A program made the position numbers and the translations under genes. Positions 35,142-48,620 of a stretch of DNA of 64,000 nt are shown in pieces. The notes below the pieces were generated by a model. The model was not told the origin of the DNA, did not search any database, and was given only the letters and a program-made list of their open reading frames with translations. This DNA is from Blattamonas nauphoetae. Taxonomy: Eukaryota; Preaxostyla; Oxymonadida. The stretch lies in contig JARBJD010000069.1 of the NCBI GenBank assembly GCA_033064195.1, positions 1 through 64,000 of the forward strand, read 5' to 3'. The stretch's first letter is position 1. Each line of letters opens with the position of its first letter.

Positions 35142-38100
35142 ATGACATCCATGGGCTTGTATAAACACAGTCCAGGAGACCTACTTGCAAACCAATTCTT
35201 GATTGTGCGTGAAATTGAGCGAGGACGAATCTGCTCTGTTCTAGAAGCATCCGTACGCGGACAAAACCACACCGAAAATGTTGCTCTCAAGGTGGAGAAC
35301 AACCGGAATCAGACATCGGCCGTTGATTCTGAGGCCTCAATTCTCCAAGAATTGGATGGTTTATCCCGCTCTTTCTCGTCACATCTCTTTCCTGCTGGTC
35401 TTGTTGCTTTTGCTGATGATGATAGGACAGGAATGCTTCCCTCGAATTTTTGGGAAGGGTGTGAGTCGGAAGGGGAAGTTCTTGGTGATGGAACTGTTGG
35501 GCGAGAATCTGAAGTATGGAGTGTTTTGAATCGATTTGAGTGATTGCCCGTTCTTCTCACATTATTCTCCCTGCTTCCTCTCTCATTTCTCTCTTTCTTA
35601 TTGTGTTTTGAATCATTCTCTGAAGAACGCTTCTTTCTCGCTTTTCGCCTGGTCGGGTTCTTCCCAACATCCAACGCCACTATGCTCTGGAAATGTTGAA
35701 CTGCATTGAAGCCTTGCACTCACGCGGATGGATCCACTGCGACATCACACCTGTCTGATTTTCTCCGCTTTGACTTTTGCTTGTCTGTCGTGTTGACTCA
35801 GTGGCATTTTGTGGAACGAAATCGGTCGGCGCGGAATGGCCATCTTGTTCTTGTTGGTTTTGGGAAGGCAGAACGCCATGACAGCTCTCGTATGTGCTTT
35901 CGGCCTTCTTTGATTGTTTCACGGTCTCGCTCTCTTTCCAGCGCTCTTCAACGAAGTCCCAACGGTGAGGACGTTCCAAGGAACCGCGAAATATGGATCG
36001 TCACATGTTATTGTTGGGGGAGAGGGGAGTTTCCGAGATGATCTTTGGTCGTGGTTCTTCATCGTTCTTGGTTTGTCCTTTGAGAGTCGTGTCTCGCTCG
36101 TATTCATCTTTTTTCTTGTTGTTCCTCTGTTTTTTTGTTTCTTGGATTGTTCATCTTCTTATCTTTCTTCTTCTTGGTGTTCTCGTCAGAAATGAAAGTT
36201 GGACACTTGCCCTGGTCGGGAGAGGAGAGTCTGTCGGAAATGGCCAGAATTCGGGAAGAATGGGAACATCAGATGCGTCTCCACTCTCTCCCTCCCCGCG
36301 CTTCCTCGATTTTGGATCCGTCCGACGTCGCCCATCCGACTCGCTCGAACATGCCGAACACAACCCAAACGTCGCTTCCCTACACATTCCCACCGCACTC
36401 CACAATTTGTCCGGATGATTCCGAACAACCGGGCCATTTCCAAATCGAAAGGAAGAACACCGAAATTGACGAGAATCTGGTTTTGATCTTTCGACACCTC
36501 GCCGACCTGAAATTCGGAGAAAAGCCAAACTACAGCCTGCTCCGCCAACTGCTGCAACGAGAATGGGCCGTTCATGTTCCTCCGATGGGATTGGACCATT
36601 CATCGTCCAACGAACTCGATGCCTCGCCATTCTCGTCGTTCCGCGCTTCGGACAACAGCAGAATGGAGATCTCGCTCTCGCACGGACGACTTCTGGAAAT
36701 TCACAGTCCTTTTGGCTCCAACAGTCGAACGACGAGAGACGGGGAGAATCCGAACGCTGAGGAGCGTCATTCGGAAGCGGGGAAGATGCAACGATCGACG
36801 AGCTGCGACACTCATCTGAAAATGGAGAAGGACGACGAGACAGCGACATCCCCCAAACACCACACCACCTTCCACACCTTCGATCTCGCCCATCCTCTCC
36901 TTCGCACACCCAGTCTGCACACGGCAGGACGCCCCTCGTCCGCCTTGTCCCATCTGCCCTCCGCCCAACACACCCCTCTTGCCTCGCAGCAGTTTGTGGT
37001 GCCTGCGTCGGGTCTTCTGCGCGACTGTGGTTTGGAGAGGAACGGGTCGTCGCTGGACCACAACCGCTTCTTCGACTCGTCCGTCGTTTACTCGCAGCCC
37101 CCGCCGACTCTGCCTGTCCCACGCGCTCCTTCGGTGCTGTCGTTGTCACATCAATCGCGGACAGTGTCATCGCTGACAGTGGACTCTCCTTTTCTGTTCC
37201 AGACACTCCCTCTGCCATCACCCCTGCTTCATCAACAACTTTCGATGACAGCGAGATGTGGAAAGAGTCGGCGAGCGAACAAGCCAGTTTCGAATGGTCC
37301 GAACATGATTCTGTCGTCCAACTCACCCATCCCACTCCAACCCACCCACCTCTCCCGATCATCACCCACAACCCTCTCCAACAGTCCATCCTCATCGCTG
37401 TCCCTCCGCCATCTTATTCATCATTCTCTCCTTTTGACCCAATCTGGTCATTGTCCACCCACTCTTCAGTAGTAACTCCGTCTTCCGTTCCACATTCCAT
37501 ACTTAGTTCGGACGTGTCCCTGCTCCTGACGCATTGCAGGTTTATATCACTCCGATGTCAACTTTTCGTTTTGAGGACACATCCATCCCATATTTTCCAC
37601 AGCTTTGGATGTGTGGATGGGCGGAACCAACAGGAATCTGTCTCTCCTCTGCTTCTCGCTCATCCACCCTTTCTGTCAAGGATTCTAGAACTTCTGTCAC
37701 ATTCATTTTCACACACACGTATCTTCACAGATCTCCAATCGATGCTGTTTGAACTTTTCTTGTCAACACCTCAAACCGCATCGTCGCCACTTTTCTACTC
37801 TCCAGCTGACTTGTTATCTATATCCATCTGTTTTACACATCTTCATTTCCAACAGACGCCTAAAATGGACATCGGGTTCGAGAATCAGGAAGAACAGCCA
37901 GACCAGCAGTTGTACTCTCCATCACTCACTCCATCACTCTGCATGTCTTCGTTCTCATCTTTCCAGATGACCGCGGATGAGCAGCTGCCGCTTGGCTTCT
38001 TCCCACTCCCTTCCGACCGTCTGAATCAACGTGAATCGTCAACTGATCTACACACAAACATCCCATCAACCAAACCAGCGAATCCAAACACAACCCAAAA

Positions 38101-39932
38101 CTCATCTTCAACATCAGTTTTTCATTCTTCTTTGAAAACAGAACAACCTGTCGCTTTTGTCTATCCGGAGCTGTCGTTCGAGTATTCTTCGTCCACATCG
38201 ATCGTTTATCTGCCATCAATGTCGGTGATGGATCAGCAAACATCGATGATGAGTTGGGGAGGGGAGGAGGCGGGGAGAGTGAGCGAGTGGATCGGGACAG
38301 GAGATATGAAAGGAAACGAATGGGAAGGGTTGATTGAGTTGAAGGAGGGGAAGAGAAGGAAGTGGAAGGAGTGGAAGGAAGGAAGAAGAGGGTCGTCGCA
38401 ATCATCGCTGTTCTTGACCCACAAACGACTCAGCCTTTTCCCAATCGGCTCGTCGCGGAGTATCTACGAATTGCCAGACCAGCTCAGTTCATATTCGATG
38501 GACGATGTGAATGAAACGAAGGATCTCACTCGAACTCTGAACAAGGAGGTCGTAAGGGAACGGAGAGAAGGGAGAAAGATCATGATTACCAGTCCCAACC
38601 CGTCAGAGGAAGGGCAAGGATCTGAAAACGGTGATGAGATGAGAGTGGGAGGGAAGAACTACAGACCGCAGCAAAGCAAACGTTGGGAAGTGCCGTTCGG
38701 AGAAGAATCAGACGATGAACGAGACATGAACAGCACGTCTGAGACGATGGAGGGTCTGAAGTGGCTCGACGTGCCTTCGTCAGACACAATGTTCCATCTC
38801 GTTGCACACTCCCATCTGCTCAACATGTCGCCACCCACGCAGAAGGAGAAGTGGGGAGAGAAGGAGATAAGACCAAATGACAGTTCAGAGAAATCAGCAC
38901 TCCCAAAATTCGTTGGACACGAACAACAATCACCAGCACTCTCGCCGACATCGTTCTCTCACTCATCGTCGCTGATGCATTCGTCTTCATCTCCAAACAC
39001 CAACGCGTCTGTCACGCTCTCCTTCTCTGCGAAGAATCATTCTCCACTCACTCCATTCTTTGAACAAGACTTCTTCCATTATCGAGTCTCCAATTCGTTT
39101 ATCGATGATACTTCGAAAGATGAAAGGGCTGAAATGCTAAACCACCCAACACTGTCACCTTCTCATCCATCCCTTCATCTCTCACACGACAGAGCTAGTA
39201 CTTCCAAGCTTTCGACGCAATCGCCAGTTTTGAGCTCGCGTGTGCTGCTTGGCGGGGACAGCGGGGGGAACGACGCGAAGGATGGGGTGGGATGGAAGAG
39301 GTCGCAGCACACGGTGTCTCTTCTGCACAGTGCGTTCCCGACGAGACTGCACAGCACGACGAGTGTGCTTGACTTGGGGTGGTTTCTGGGAAGAGGAGAG
39401 GGGAGGATGGAAGGCGGAGGAGGAAGGCGGGGCGAGGAAGAGCGGGCGAGGGTGGACGAGGAGGGAGAGGGGCAGCGGTGGGGTGGAGTGTCGAGGACGA
39501 TGTGTTGGGGGATTGTGGGAGTGGATGGGAAGGAGACGGCGAGGCCGTTTGCGACACTTTCAGCGAGAGAGATTGGGGGAGTGAGGGAAGGAGGAGTGTG
39601 GAGAGTGGCTGGGAAGGAAGGAGGGAAGGGGAGAAGATGAAAGAGAGAAAGCTGATTGTGAGGACGTTGACAGAGAAGAAGAAGGCCGAGACAAGACTAA
39701 CTCGTCCCTTCCTCGTTCGGCTGACATGTCTCACTTGGACAGTCGCCGTGTTCAGTCCAGTTCCGAGTCAGCCAGAGAGTCGGGAAGTTGGTTGGGTGTG
39801 GATGGGAGGAAGGATGAAGTGGATGAAACTGCGAGCAGCACGACCATCGACTCGAACACATCCGACGAAGGAGCTGATGCAGACAGGATGCGACAGGTGG
39901 ATGAAGACGCCTGTGGGTGTTTGTTGTTCTAA
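35142..39932 (+). CDS. CK1-like pseudokinase with long low-complexity tail
   Basis: Exons 35142-35358, 35426-35513, 35626-35752, 35802-35889, 35942-36070, then a long open region from 36190; the first six join in phase. CK1/TTBK features: NVALKVENN, FLVMELLGENL, then FQGTAKYGSSH and FRDDLWSWFFIVL, GHLPW. The glycine loop is REIERGRICSV. HRDIKPSN is replaced by HCDITPWH and DFG by GFG, so the catalytic Asn and metal-binding Asp are lost: a likely pseudokinase. The tail is Ser/Pro/His-rich, open in one frame to about 37.2 kb, in another to 39640 and in a third to 39932; the joins are unresolved. The C-terminus (EDACGCLLF) ends in a CaaX-like box, hinting at prenylation. The last 183 bp is duplicated at 48210 and 56265. 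Confidence 0.65.
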
Positions 39933-40162
39933 TAGATTCAGTTGCGAGATTGGCACGCCGCCACATGTTTTTCTTTGATTTGGATTGGATTGTTGTATTC
40001 GTCTCATGATTTCTGTTTGTCTGGATCGATAAAGTGAATAACTGTTCTCTACTGCCCAGAAACTTCATGTTCGACAACAACAGGAATGTGATTTTCAATT
40101 AATGGGTCACTGAAACATTCACATTTCATTCTTGAGATTTCGTTTAAACTCACCCCATTGCA
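39933..40162 (+). promoter_or_regulatory. Intergenic upstream region of receptor H1
   Basis: 230 bp between the gene G stop and the H1 start. The first 100 bp (tagattcagt tgcgagattg onward) is conserved in the other two units. The 100 b before the ATG is variable apart from ttgca directly before it. It probably contains both the 3' end signals of G and the H promoter. No TATA-like element stands out. Confidence 0.4.
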
Positions 40163-43100
40163 ATGCTCCTGATCCCTCTACTGGTTGTTTCACATGCAAT
40201 TTCTCTCGAGCACGTCATCCAACAACACTTTGAACAGAATCAATCAAATCACTCCTTTCGTGATCAATTGACCTTGAACTCGACGCAATATGAATGCCGA
40301 AATCTGGGAATCAAGGACAGTTCCTTGACACTTCAAGGGAATTCGAACACAAAGATCTTATTTGATAAACGCGCTCCTCTCACAAATCGTTTCACAGCCC
40401 TTCTCTGCATCTCGAACTCTTCCGTCGAACTTGATGGATTGCAGCTGGATGCTTCTAACAATCATCCAGACACACTACATCGTCCATACTCCTCTGGATA
40501 TGCCGGACAATCGATTTCTGTTTTGTCGATTTGTTCGTCATCCATCGTTGTATCAAACAGCGAAATTCGTGTTCCACCACAACAATCTCCATTTGTGATT
40601 ACCAACTCAGAGAATCTTGGAGGGGACAAAATGACGCATATTTGTGTTCAAAACAGCTCGCTCTTTTCGTCGTCGTCGGTCAATGGAGCCACAACTCTAA
40701 TTCTTCCGAACGCTCGTCATTTGGGTCTTTGTGTCTCAATGATGTCGTGCACTCTCAATTCAACTCAGATTGGATCAGACACTGGACTTCTCGTTCAAGT
40801 TTCACAATCACCTCGCTCAAGCAAGAGTTTTGGGCACACCGAAACATTGCTGTCTGGAAACCGCATCGAAAATGTGACAAGAACAAGTTCGATCAGGTCC
40901 GAATGTAATGATCAAGGAAAATGGTCACAAAGACTGATCTCAAATTCGATCGCCAACAGCACATCGGTTCTGTGCGGTTCGGTTGTCCGGGACATGAATC
41001 TTGGCGGAGACTTGCTCAGCACGAACACTTCATTCGATTCATGCGCAACAAGTTCAGTCCAACCAATTCCTCGACGAGAACTTGAGCAGCTCATCTACCA
41101 ACCGTATTTGGGACCGAATCTGCGCCAAGACAAATCAAAAGAGGGAATTTACGAATGGGAAGGGGAAAACTTTGGAGCAGGCACTCTTTTCGACTTCTTT
41201 GATTTCAATCAAGGTTACGGAAAATACTTCGACGAAGGAATCCGCTTTCTCTTCTCGTCCTTCTCGCACACCATCCGATTCACCCGCTGCACATTCACAG
41301 ATATCGACGGGAAAGATACAGACGATGAATATCGTGGCAAAGCCGGTGCAGCAATCATAATCCATTGCCCATCGTCTCTCGTCGTGGAAGAGTGCAAGTT
41401 TTTGAATTGTGGGGGATCGATGCGGGGAGGAGCAATCGAAATCAATCGTATGAAGGAACAAACCACTGCTTCAATCACCTCAACGTCTTTTGAAGAGTGT
41501 TGGTCGAACGCGGGGAAGCGTCTGTTCTTTTCCATCAATCGTTCGGTCAAGTCACTCTCACTGCCTCCAATTTCACTGACAACCCGAGTTCGACATATTC
41601 ACACATCATTTCCTCTGAAGGCATCATTGTCTCCAACTGTCAGTTCAACTACAACGGAAGCATGTTTTCTCGCGCACTTTATGTCTCTGGGGACAAAGCC
41701 AGTTTTTGTTCACCGCGTTCTCCTCCGACACCCAGTCAACATACGATGTAACTTTTTCACCAAGTGGAAACAAGTTGTGGTCGTTTGTTGGATGTGTCTC
41801 CAACAGCGACCAAGCGCAATCATTGAACTATACCGGCCTCTCTCCCCTCGTCCTTGAGGCAGGCAATGGGGAAGTTACTGTGGATCCTGGATTTCTCCAG
41901 ACAGCCCTTACCGCCAACCCTGAAACCAAAACATTCTTCCTTCGAGGAGGCAGTTACGACACTGTTGAGATTGATTCAGAGAATGTCACACTGAAACGAT
42001 GGTCTTCGCTTGCCAATCTCAATCCAACCACAACTGTCGTCACAAGCTTCTCGATGACAGTGAAGCCGGGGGCGACATGCAGAATTATTGATTTACAACT
42101 TGCTCCTCTCGACGAATCGTCGACTCTCATCTCCGTCTCCACTCAGGGCAACGGCACACTCGACTACGTCGTTGTTGACCAAATCGATGACCACACTGTT
42201 CCTCTCTTCTCGGTCACTGGAATCGATGCATATTTCTCTCTCCGCGACTCCCAAATCACGAACATCAGAAACACCGCAGCGAATCTCATCAAAGCGACGG
42301 ATGGAGCTGAAATCAAAGCGTCAAACACGATTATCACGCAGATCACAACCACTCAGAGTGTGATTTCTGTGCAGGACTGTGCAAATGTTAGCTTGTATGA
42401 CTTAACAATCACTCATGTTCACCGAACACAAGGAAATGGACCAGCAGCAGTGGAAGTTTTTCGAACTGAGAGTGTTTCTTTGATGGAGATGGAAATTAGG
42501 AATTGTGTGTCTGATGTCGGAAACGTGGGAGGGATTCACCTCGTCACATCGCCTGACCTTTACTATCGTATCTATCTCACTGGTCTGTCAAATGCGGCGG
42601 CACCAGGCAATCCAACTCACGTTCTGATTGAAGGACTCACTGAAGTCGAGACACGCTCTCATCTCGCTGATAGTGAACTCTATGGATCAGCCCCACACTA
42701 CGGCTGGAAGAATGAAGATGGTTCTGGGACTGGTTTCGGAGCTTTTGAGAGTAACGGTGTTTCCATCACACTCACAACATCAACTGTGGTCCAAAATCCA
42801 CACCTTCTGAGATCCGAAGGTATGCATCCGTCGGAATTCCACCTCGATGAGATTTTTGCCAATCTGCCAACTGGTAAAAGTGTGGAAGTGAGATGCAGTC
42901 TTCCTTTTGATGTCCCAATTGTCCAGAGACCTATGACTCTCACGAACCACTGCTTCAAATGGGAGTCTGCGGATGGAGTGGGACCATATCCCAATGCTCA
43001 TCTCCAACAAGACCCTGCAACACTGGAAGAGACTCTGTTCACCGCCCAAACCAATTCAGAAATCAACATTCGATCAGTCGCCGTTCAACTTGATTCTCAG

Positions 43101-46100
43101 ACCACATCTCCAATGATGAAAGTGGACGCTTCCAGTACCTTCGAAATGCGTGACGGCGTTGTCTTTGGAAGTGCTGGACAATTCCATCGTCCTTTCCTCG
43201 AATCCGCTGGAGATGTTGAGTTGATTTACTGCCACTTTTATGGCCTGTCATTCAACGATCGTTCGTGCATCGAAATGACCGGTCAATATTTCAACTTTAT
43301 CGCAGACAACGAACCAACGAAACTGTCCAGTGTGGTTAATGTGTCAACAACGGGAAAAGGCGCTTTCCTGTCATCATCAAACGGGGAAGGGATTAACATT
43401 GGGGAGGTCTTCTTCATCAATTGTTCTGCTGAAGCTGGAGGAGCCATCTTGATCGAAGACACAGAAGATGTGGACATCTCGTCGTTCTTCGACACGTGCA
43501 CAGCCAGCACAGGAGGAGCAGTGATGGTCGTCGACAACACTGGTTCGAGTAGACTCTCCTTGTCCTCAACCTTCGTCAATTGTCAAGCTCAGCGTGGAGG
43601 AGGATTGTTTCTCAGAGTCACTGACGGGACTCGCATAGACCTTCGAGGAATGGATCGATTGGGGATCTTTGAACGATACTATTCTTATCCTGCATTTGAT
43701 GATTGTTTTGCTGAGAAAGGCGCTGGTGTTTACATCGAAGGGACACTGAAAGGGGATGATACTGATTTTGATTATCTCGGTTTCAACAATTGGAAGGCGG
43801 AAGGACTTGGAACGGATATATTCTTCGCAAAAAGCGTCAAGATCGATGAGTTCAGCGACAAGATAGAAGACTTGAAGAGATATACCTACTCCACAAGCCG
43901 ACAATCAACCAACCTCTCCAAACAGTGTCAAGTTTATTTCGAATCGTCTCCGTCAGATTCATTCGACTTTAATCTCCTGAGATCGAACTCACTGGGTCTT
44001 CAACAGAAGTCGCGTCACCATTCCATGAGTCCGAACTGCACTCCTTCCGTGAGATCACACCATATCTGCACCTGATTGACGATCGAGGAAGGATGATGAA
44101 TGCGACAGTCATTGTTCGGGACGAGTTCTGCATTTTCGAGCGTGGATTCTGCACGAGTCAGCACATCAGCTTCGTCAAAGCTGCAGACGAACCAGATGAT
44201 TCACAAATCCAGGTCACACAAGACTACGATGCTCCGCTGTATGATCTGGTTGCGTTGGAGCTCGATTCAGATGCTGTGATTGAGTTCCACAACCTCATCT
44301 TTGCGATTGAATGTCCTTTCCAGATGATGCTTGTGAAACATCGCTCTGCTCGCGGATTGTTTGAGACGTGCGAATTGCTGTTCGATGCTGGCATGGAACT
44401 CCCTCTTGCGCTGTTCGAAGTGGAAGATGGAACACTGTCGCTGACCCAGACACTGATTTCTGTGAAGGGAGATGAAGGGACTTTCACTGTGAATGACTTC
44501 GTCCTCACTGCTGCTCCTCTCATCCTGGTTGCTCCAACTGATTCAACCACTTCCTCTCCCACTGTGATTCTGGACCATGTGACTCTGAGACGAATGCGAC
44601 TGAAGTCTGGTGTTGTTTCTCTGATGCTGTTTGACTTCTCAGCGTCAGTTGAAGTGAACGAAGTGGATTTCATCGATTGCAATCAAACCTCGTCCGAAGA
44701 AGCAACAAGAATCATTGCGACAGGATCGAATCTGGAGGGAGTGGTTGATAAATGGAATGGTTTCGAAACGCTGAGTGATCCTGCTGATCCTCTGAGCTGG
44801 GCGATTGACAACGCCGAGTCGCCTGGCAGCATTTGGCACAGAATCCCTCTTCGAGTTGCGTTTGTTCGATTCGAAGGCCAGTCGATCACAGTTCAACCGA
44901 AAGGGAAGGATCTTGCAGGATGTGGGGAGGGAAGCTGGAACTGTCGTGGTCTTGCTCGTGCGGGGAAGAATGTTGGTGGAAACCAGCCGTGCACGATCAC
45001 AATTGTTGAATCGTCGTTCCTGAATGGAGTGTTTGATCCGCCAGCGAAGCGAACGAGCGTGGAATCGTCGTCGTCGAAGAGTGTGATTGATGTTTGGAAG
45101 GAAGGAAGGATGGTGAACAGTCCCGATGGAGGCCAAGCACCGATTCTGACGCTGAGCCATCTCTCCTTCTCTCTTCCTCCAGCGCTCAACACAGACTCGC
45201 TGATCGAGTCACTGGGAGGTGAGGTGGCAGTGAAGGACTGCTGGTTCGTGTCGTCTTCGCCGATCTCCTTCCATCTGCTCTCAGCGACTTCTGGAGTTGT
45301 GGACATTGATTCGATTGTGATCTCCGAACTGGAATTCTCGTCGACATTGATCAAGCTGGTCGGACTGGATTCTGCAACAATCCAATCGCTGACTCTCTCC
45401 GATCTTCCTGAAGTGGCTCTCGTTTCAGCGGAAGGACAGCCAAGCAAGAAATGGACACTGTCCATCGCACAAAGCACATTCTCTGGCAAATCCACATCAA
45501 CCAACGAAGTCCCAATGGACTCAGAGAAGCTGTGCTCGTGGGAGAGTGGTCTGGTTGTGCTGAAAGAGTGTGTGTGCGAGATTTCTTGGACGACATTCAG
45601 CAATCTTAGTCAGGGAGCGATCCACGCGACGAACAGCAATGTGACGCTGCGCCAGATCGATCTGACGCACAATGGACTCCCCTCTGCCTCCTTCCCCTCT
45701 GCTCGCCAGAACATCAGATGTGTTGGAACCGGAAAAATCTCGTTTGAATCGTTCAGTGCTGAGTCAACACTGAGTGAGACAGACTTGTGGGTGAGTGCAG
45801 ACGATGAATGTACTGTTGATGGAGAGAGCATCTCGCCGCGACACACTTTCTTTGAACCATCGCTGATGACAGATAACTGCTCGAGTGAGTTTGTGAAGAA
45901 AGAGGATCGATATTCTGTTGAGATTGTTGGAACGAAGCTGGTTCCATGTGGACTCTCATTGGAAGTGTTTGAGGATGACTCGTCGTCAGCGAATGCAGAC
46001 AAGCATGAAATGATTGTTCTCTCCGAACTGACCACAACTTGGACGGAAACATCAATCTCTCTCACCCTCCCCGCCACACGCCTCACCGCACTCTCGAACT

Positions 46101-47146
46101 CCCATCGATGGCTGACCCGCATCCAATTCGGAAGAGGACACGCGACAGACTCGTTCGAACTGAAGATGAGTACCAAGCAGGCACGTGCACAACTTTTGAG
46201 TCACACTCTTCCCTGGCTGATACCTCTCATCGTCGTCATCATTGTCGCAATCATCGTTGTGGTTGTTGTGATTGTCGTTCTCCAACGCCGAAAGACGAAA
46301 GAACCAGAACAAGGAAATGAGATGGAGAGACAGGACAATGTGGAAGTTGAGAAACTGGACGATGTGGACCACACTCCGTCGAATGCGCCGAACAGTGCGC
46401 TAACGACGTTGGAATCGAAGATGTTGGGAGGGTCTGACCAAACCGTTCAGCAACACATGATTGCTTCTGGTGTGTGGAGTCAGAAGGATGAGTTTGTGTC
46501 AGCTGTGGCGTGCTCTGGGTCGTTTGGGATGGAAGTTGTTCGAAAGACGGACACGCTGTATGCTCGTCTTCACACAGAACAAGGAAGGAAGATTGCGCTG
46601 ACAAAGGAAGCAGTTCGACAACAACTTGTGAAAGGGATTCTGAAGATCTGGGAGACAGACCAGTCAGCGAAAATCCTGACGAAGCTGTCGTCGCATGTTG
46701 TGATTGTGGACGCTGGAAACAACGTGTTCCTGAATGTTCAGGGCGAGCACGCAGTGTCGAATGGTGATGGACAAGAAGCGGATCGACAGGCGCAGATTGT
46801 GGAAGCTCGTCGCTGGAGCCCGCCCGAACTGGACAACGAGAACACCGTTCAGAACTCGATTGACATTTCGAAAGTGGCGGTTTTTAGTCTTGGCCTGATC
46901 TTGTGGGAAATGGAGACGGATTCTGTGCCGTTTGGTGAAGTGGATGCAGTGAATGCTCAGCGACAGATGGGAGTTGGATCGACGCTGAACATGGATGGAG
47001 TGAAAGACTCGAAAATGAAAGAAATGATTGAGCTGTGTCTCTCGACCGATCCTAACGACAGGCCGACGCTATCCGAACTGAACGAGTTCATCAATCCTGA
47101 ACCGAAAATCGAGCTCCCACCCCAACCGAACGATCCCACGGCATGA
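40163..47146 (+). CDS. Receptor-like Pmp/beta-helix pseudokinase, copy H1 (frames broken)
   Basis: Starts MLLIPLLVVSHAIS, a signal peptide, and would encode about 2,327 aa. The ectodomain is a long beta-helix with Pmp-type steps: FLNCGGSMRGGAIEI, FFINCSAEAGGAILI, FDTCTASTGGAVMV, FVNCQAQRGGGLFL. One membrane helix near 46210-46300 (LPWLIPLIVVIIVAIIVV), then QRRK and a TKL-like kinase tail: SPPELDNEN, VFSLGLILWEMETD, DPNDRPTLSEL. No glycine loop and no HRD or DFG, so a pseudokinase. Compared with H3 it has frame changes near 41530 (4 bases missing), 41690 (AAAA to AAA) and 43980 (1 base missing); together they restore the frame. Surface sensor or adhesin is inferred. Confidence 0.8.
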
Positions 47147-48209
47147 TCGACTTCGACTCTCTTGACTCGTCATCGCTCTTCTTTCTCACTTCAGTCCGTC
47201 TTTGTTCTCGAACTTTCCTCCTTCTTTTCATCACAACATCAATCTTCATTCTCACTCTTCTCTTTTCTGTATTCATGTCAGATCTGCATTACTCTGACCC
47301 CAAATCCAAATATGAACACATCCCTCTCCATCAGCTCTTTTGTGATTCCGATTCAGACACGTTCATTCTCTCAATTCCACTCTTCTTGATTCCCCCTTTT
47401 CGTTTCTCATCTTCATTCACTCATCACTCTTCATTGTCATCACAACATCACTCTTCATTCTCACGCTTCTGTTTGTGTATGATAGTTCTCTCGTTCTCTG
47501 ACCCAAATATGAACAAATCCCTCTCCATCACCACTTGTGTGCGATCCCAATTCGGACATCTTCTGAGACATCATCTCTGCCTCTTCCTTCTTCCAAGTTC
47601 ACCCTTCTTGATTCTCACGTGTCCTCTCTTCATTTCTTCTTTGCTTTGCACTCTGGACACCGAAATGTACTAGTTCTCACTCTGCTCCGACACGATGGCT
47701 CTTTCGTTGATTTCTTTGCTTCACATTCACCACACATCAAACTGTCTTCATTTTCGACACAATCTCCTTTTCGTCTCAGCCAGTTGTTCTGACAGTCACT
47801 TCTCTCATCATCAGTCCCCAGAATGCCCTTCACTTCTCACATCGACTTTGTTGCATTTCTTTGTCTTCGTTTCTGATCGCTGTCTGTCTGGTTGAACTGG
47901 ACATGATATCTCACACACCAATCATTGATCCTTTTTCATAGTTTTCTTGCCATTTTGAATCGCTCTGTTTCTGTTTGTCTTGTTCAATCATTCTTTCCAT
48001 CCGGAAAGACTGGTTCTGTGTTTCTGTTGCGCTTTCTGCACTCATCTCTCACTTCTGGTCTTTTCACTTTCGACTCATCACTCACTGTCGCATATCACGT
48101 CAGAACAACTGTTCTTCATTTCTCTTCACTCTTTCATGATTCACCGAACCGATCTTTTGTGAAAATGCTCCACCCAACTGAGAGTGTGATTCGGAGATTA
48201 TTCTCGGCT
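47147..48209. repeat. Pyrimidine-rich 3' region of unit 1
   Basis: About 1.06 kb strongly C/T-rich on plus, closely matching 55203-56264. Inside, a block of about 220 bp is repeated (catcacaacatca...ttcattctcac, then ctctgacccaaa, atatgaacaca/aatccctctccatca). Open frames here are low-complexity and shift between copies, so I do not call genes. Probably 3' UTR and spacer. Confidence 0.6.
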
Positions 48210-48392
48210 GTTCAGTCCAGTTCGGAGTCAGTGAGAGTGTCGGGGAGTTGGTTGGGTGTGGATGGGAGGAAGAATGAAGTGGATGAAGCTCCGACTAGCA
48301 CAACCATCGACTCGAACACATCCGACGAAGGAGCAGATGCGGACAGAACGCGACAGGTGGAGGAAGACGCCTGTGGGTGTTTGTTGTTCTAA
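48210..48392 (+). pseudogene. Duplicated 3' end of gene G (tail remnant 2)
   Basis: 183 bp matching 39750-39932 without indels, encoding VQSSSES...DACGCLLF and a stop. Homology to gene G starts abruptly at gttcagtccag, which marks the duplication join. No kinase body lies upstream, so this is a 3' fragment carried along with the H unit. Confidence 0.8.
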
Positions 48393-48620
48393 TAGATTCA
48401 GTTGCGAGATTGGCACGCCGCCACATCTTTTTCTTTGATTTGGATTGGATTGTTGTATTCGTTTCATGATTTCTGTTTGTCTGGATCGATTTCGTGAATG
48501 GCTGCACTCCTCTGCCCAGAGATGTCTGCATCGAACTCAATGAAAAATGAGTTCACTTAATGGGTCAGATCAACATCCGATCCACACTCTTCTTCTTCCA
48601 ATTCCGTTCCCCCCGTTGCA

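Noticed and set aside
36151-37395. Minus-strand frame of 414 codons
   Set aside because: Antisense to the Ser/Pro-rich tail of gene G; no introns, motifs or plausible start.
44224-46604. Many minus-strand frames inside H1, H2 and H3 (up to 236 codons)
   Set aside because: Shadows of the receptor reading frame; they recur at the same relative place in each copy with no conserved start.
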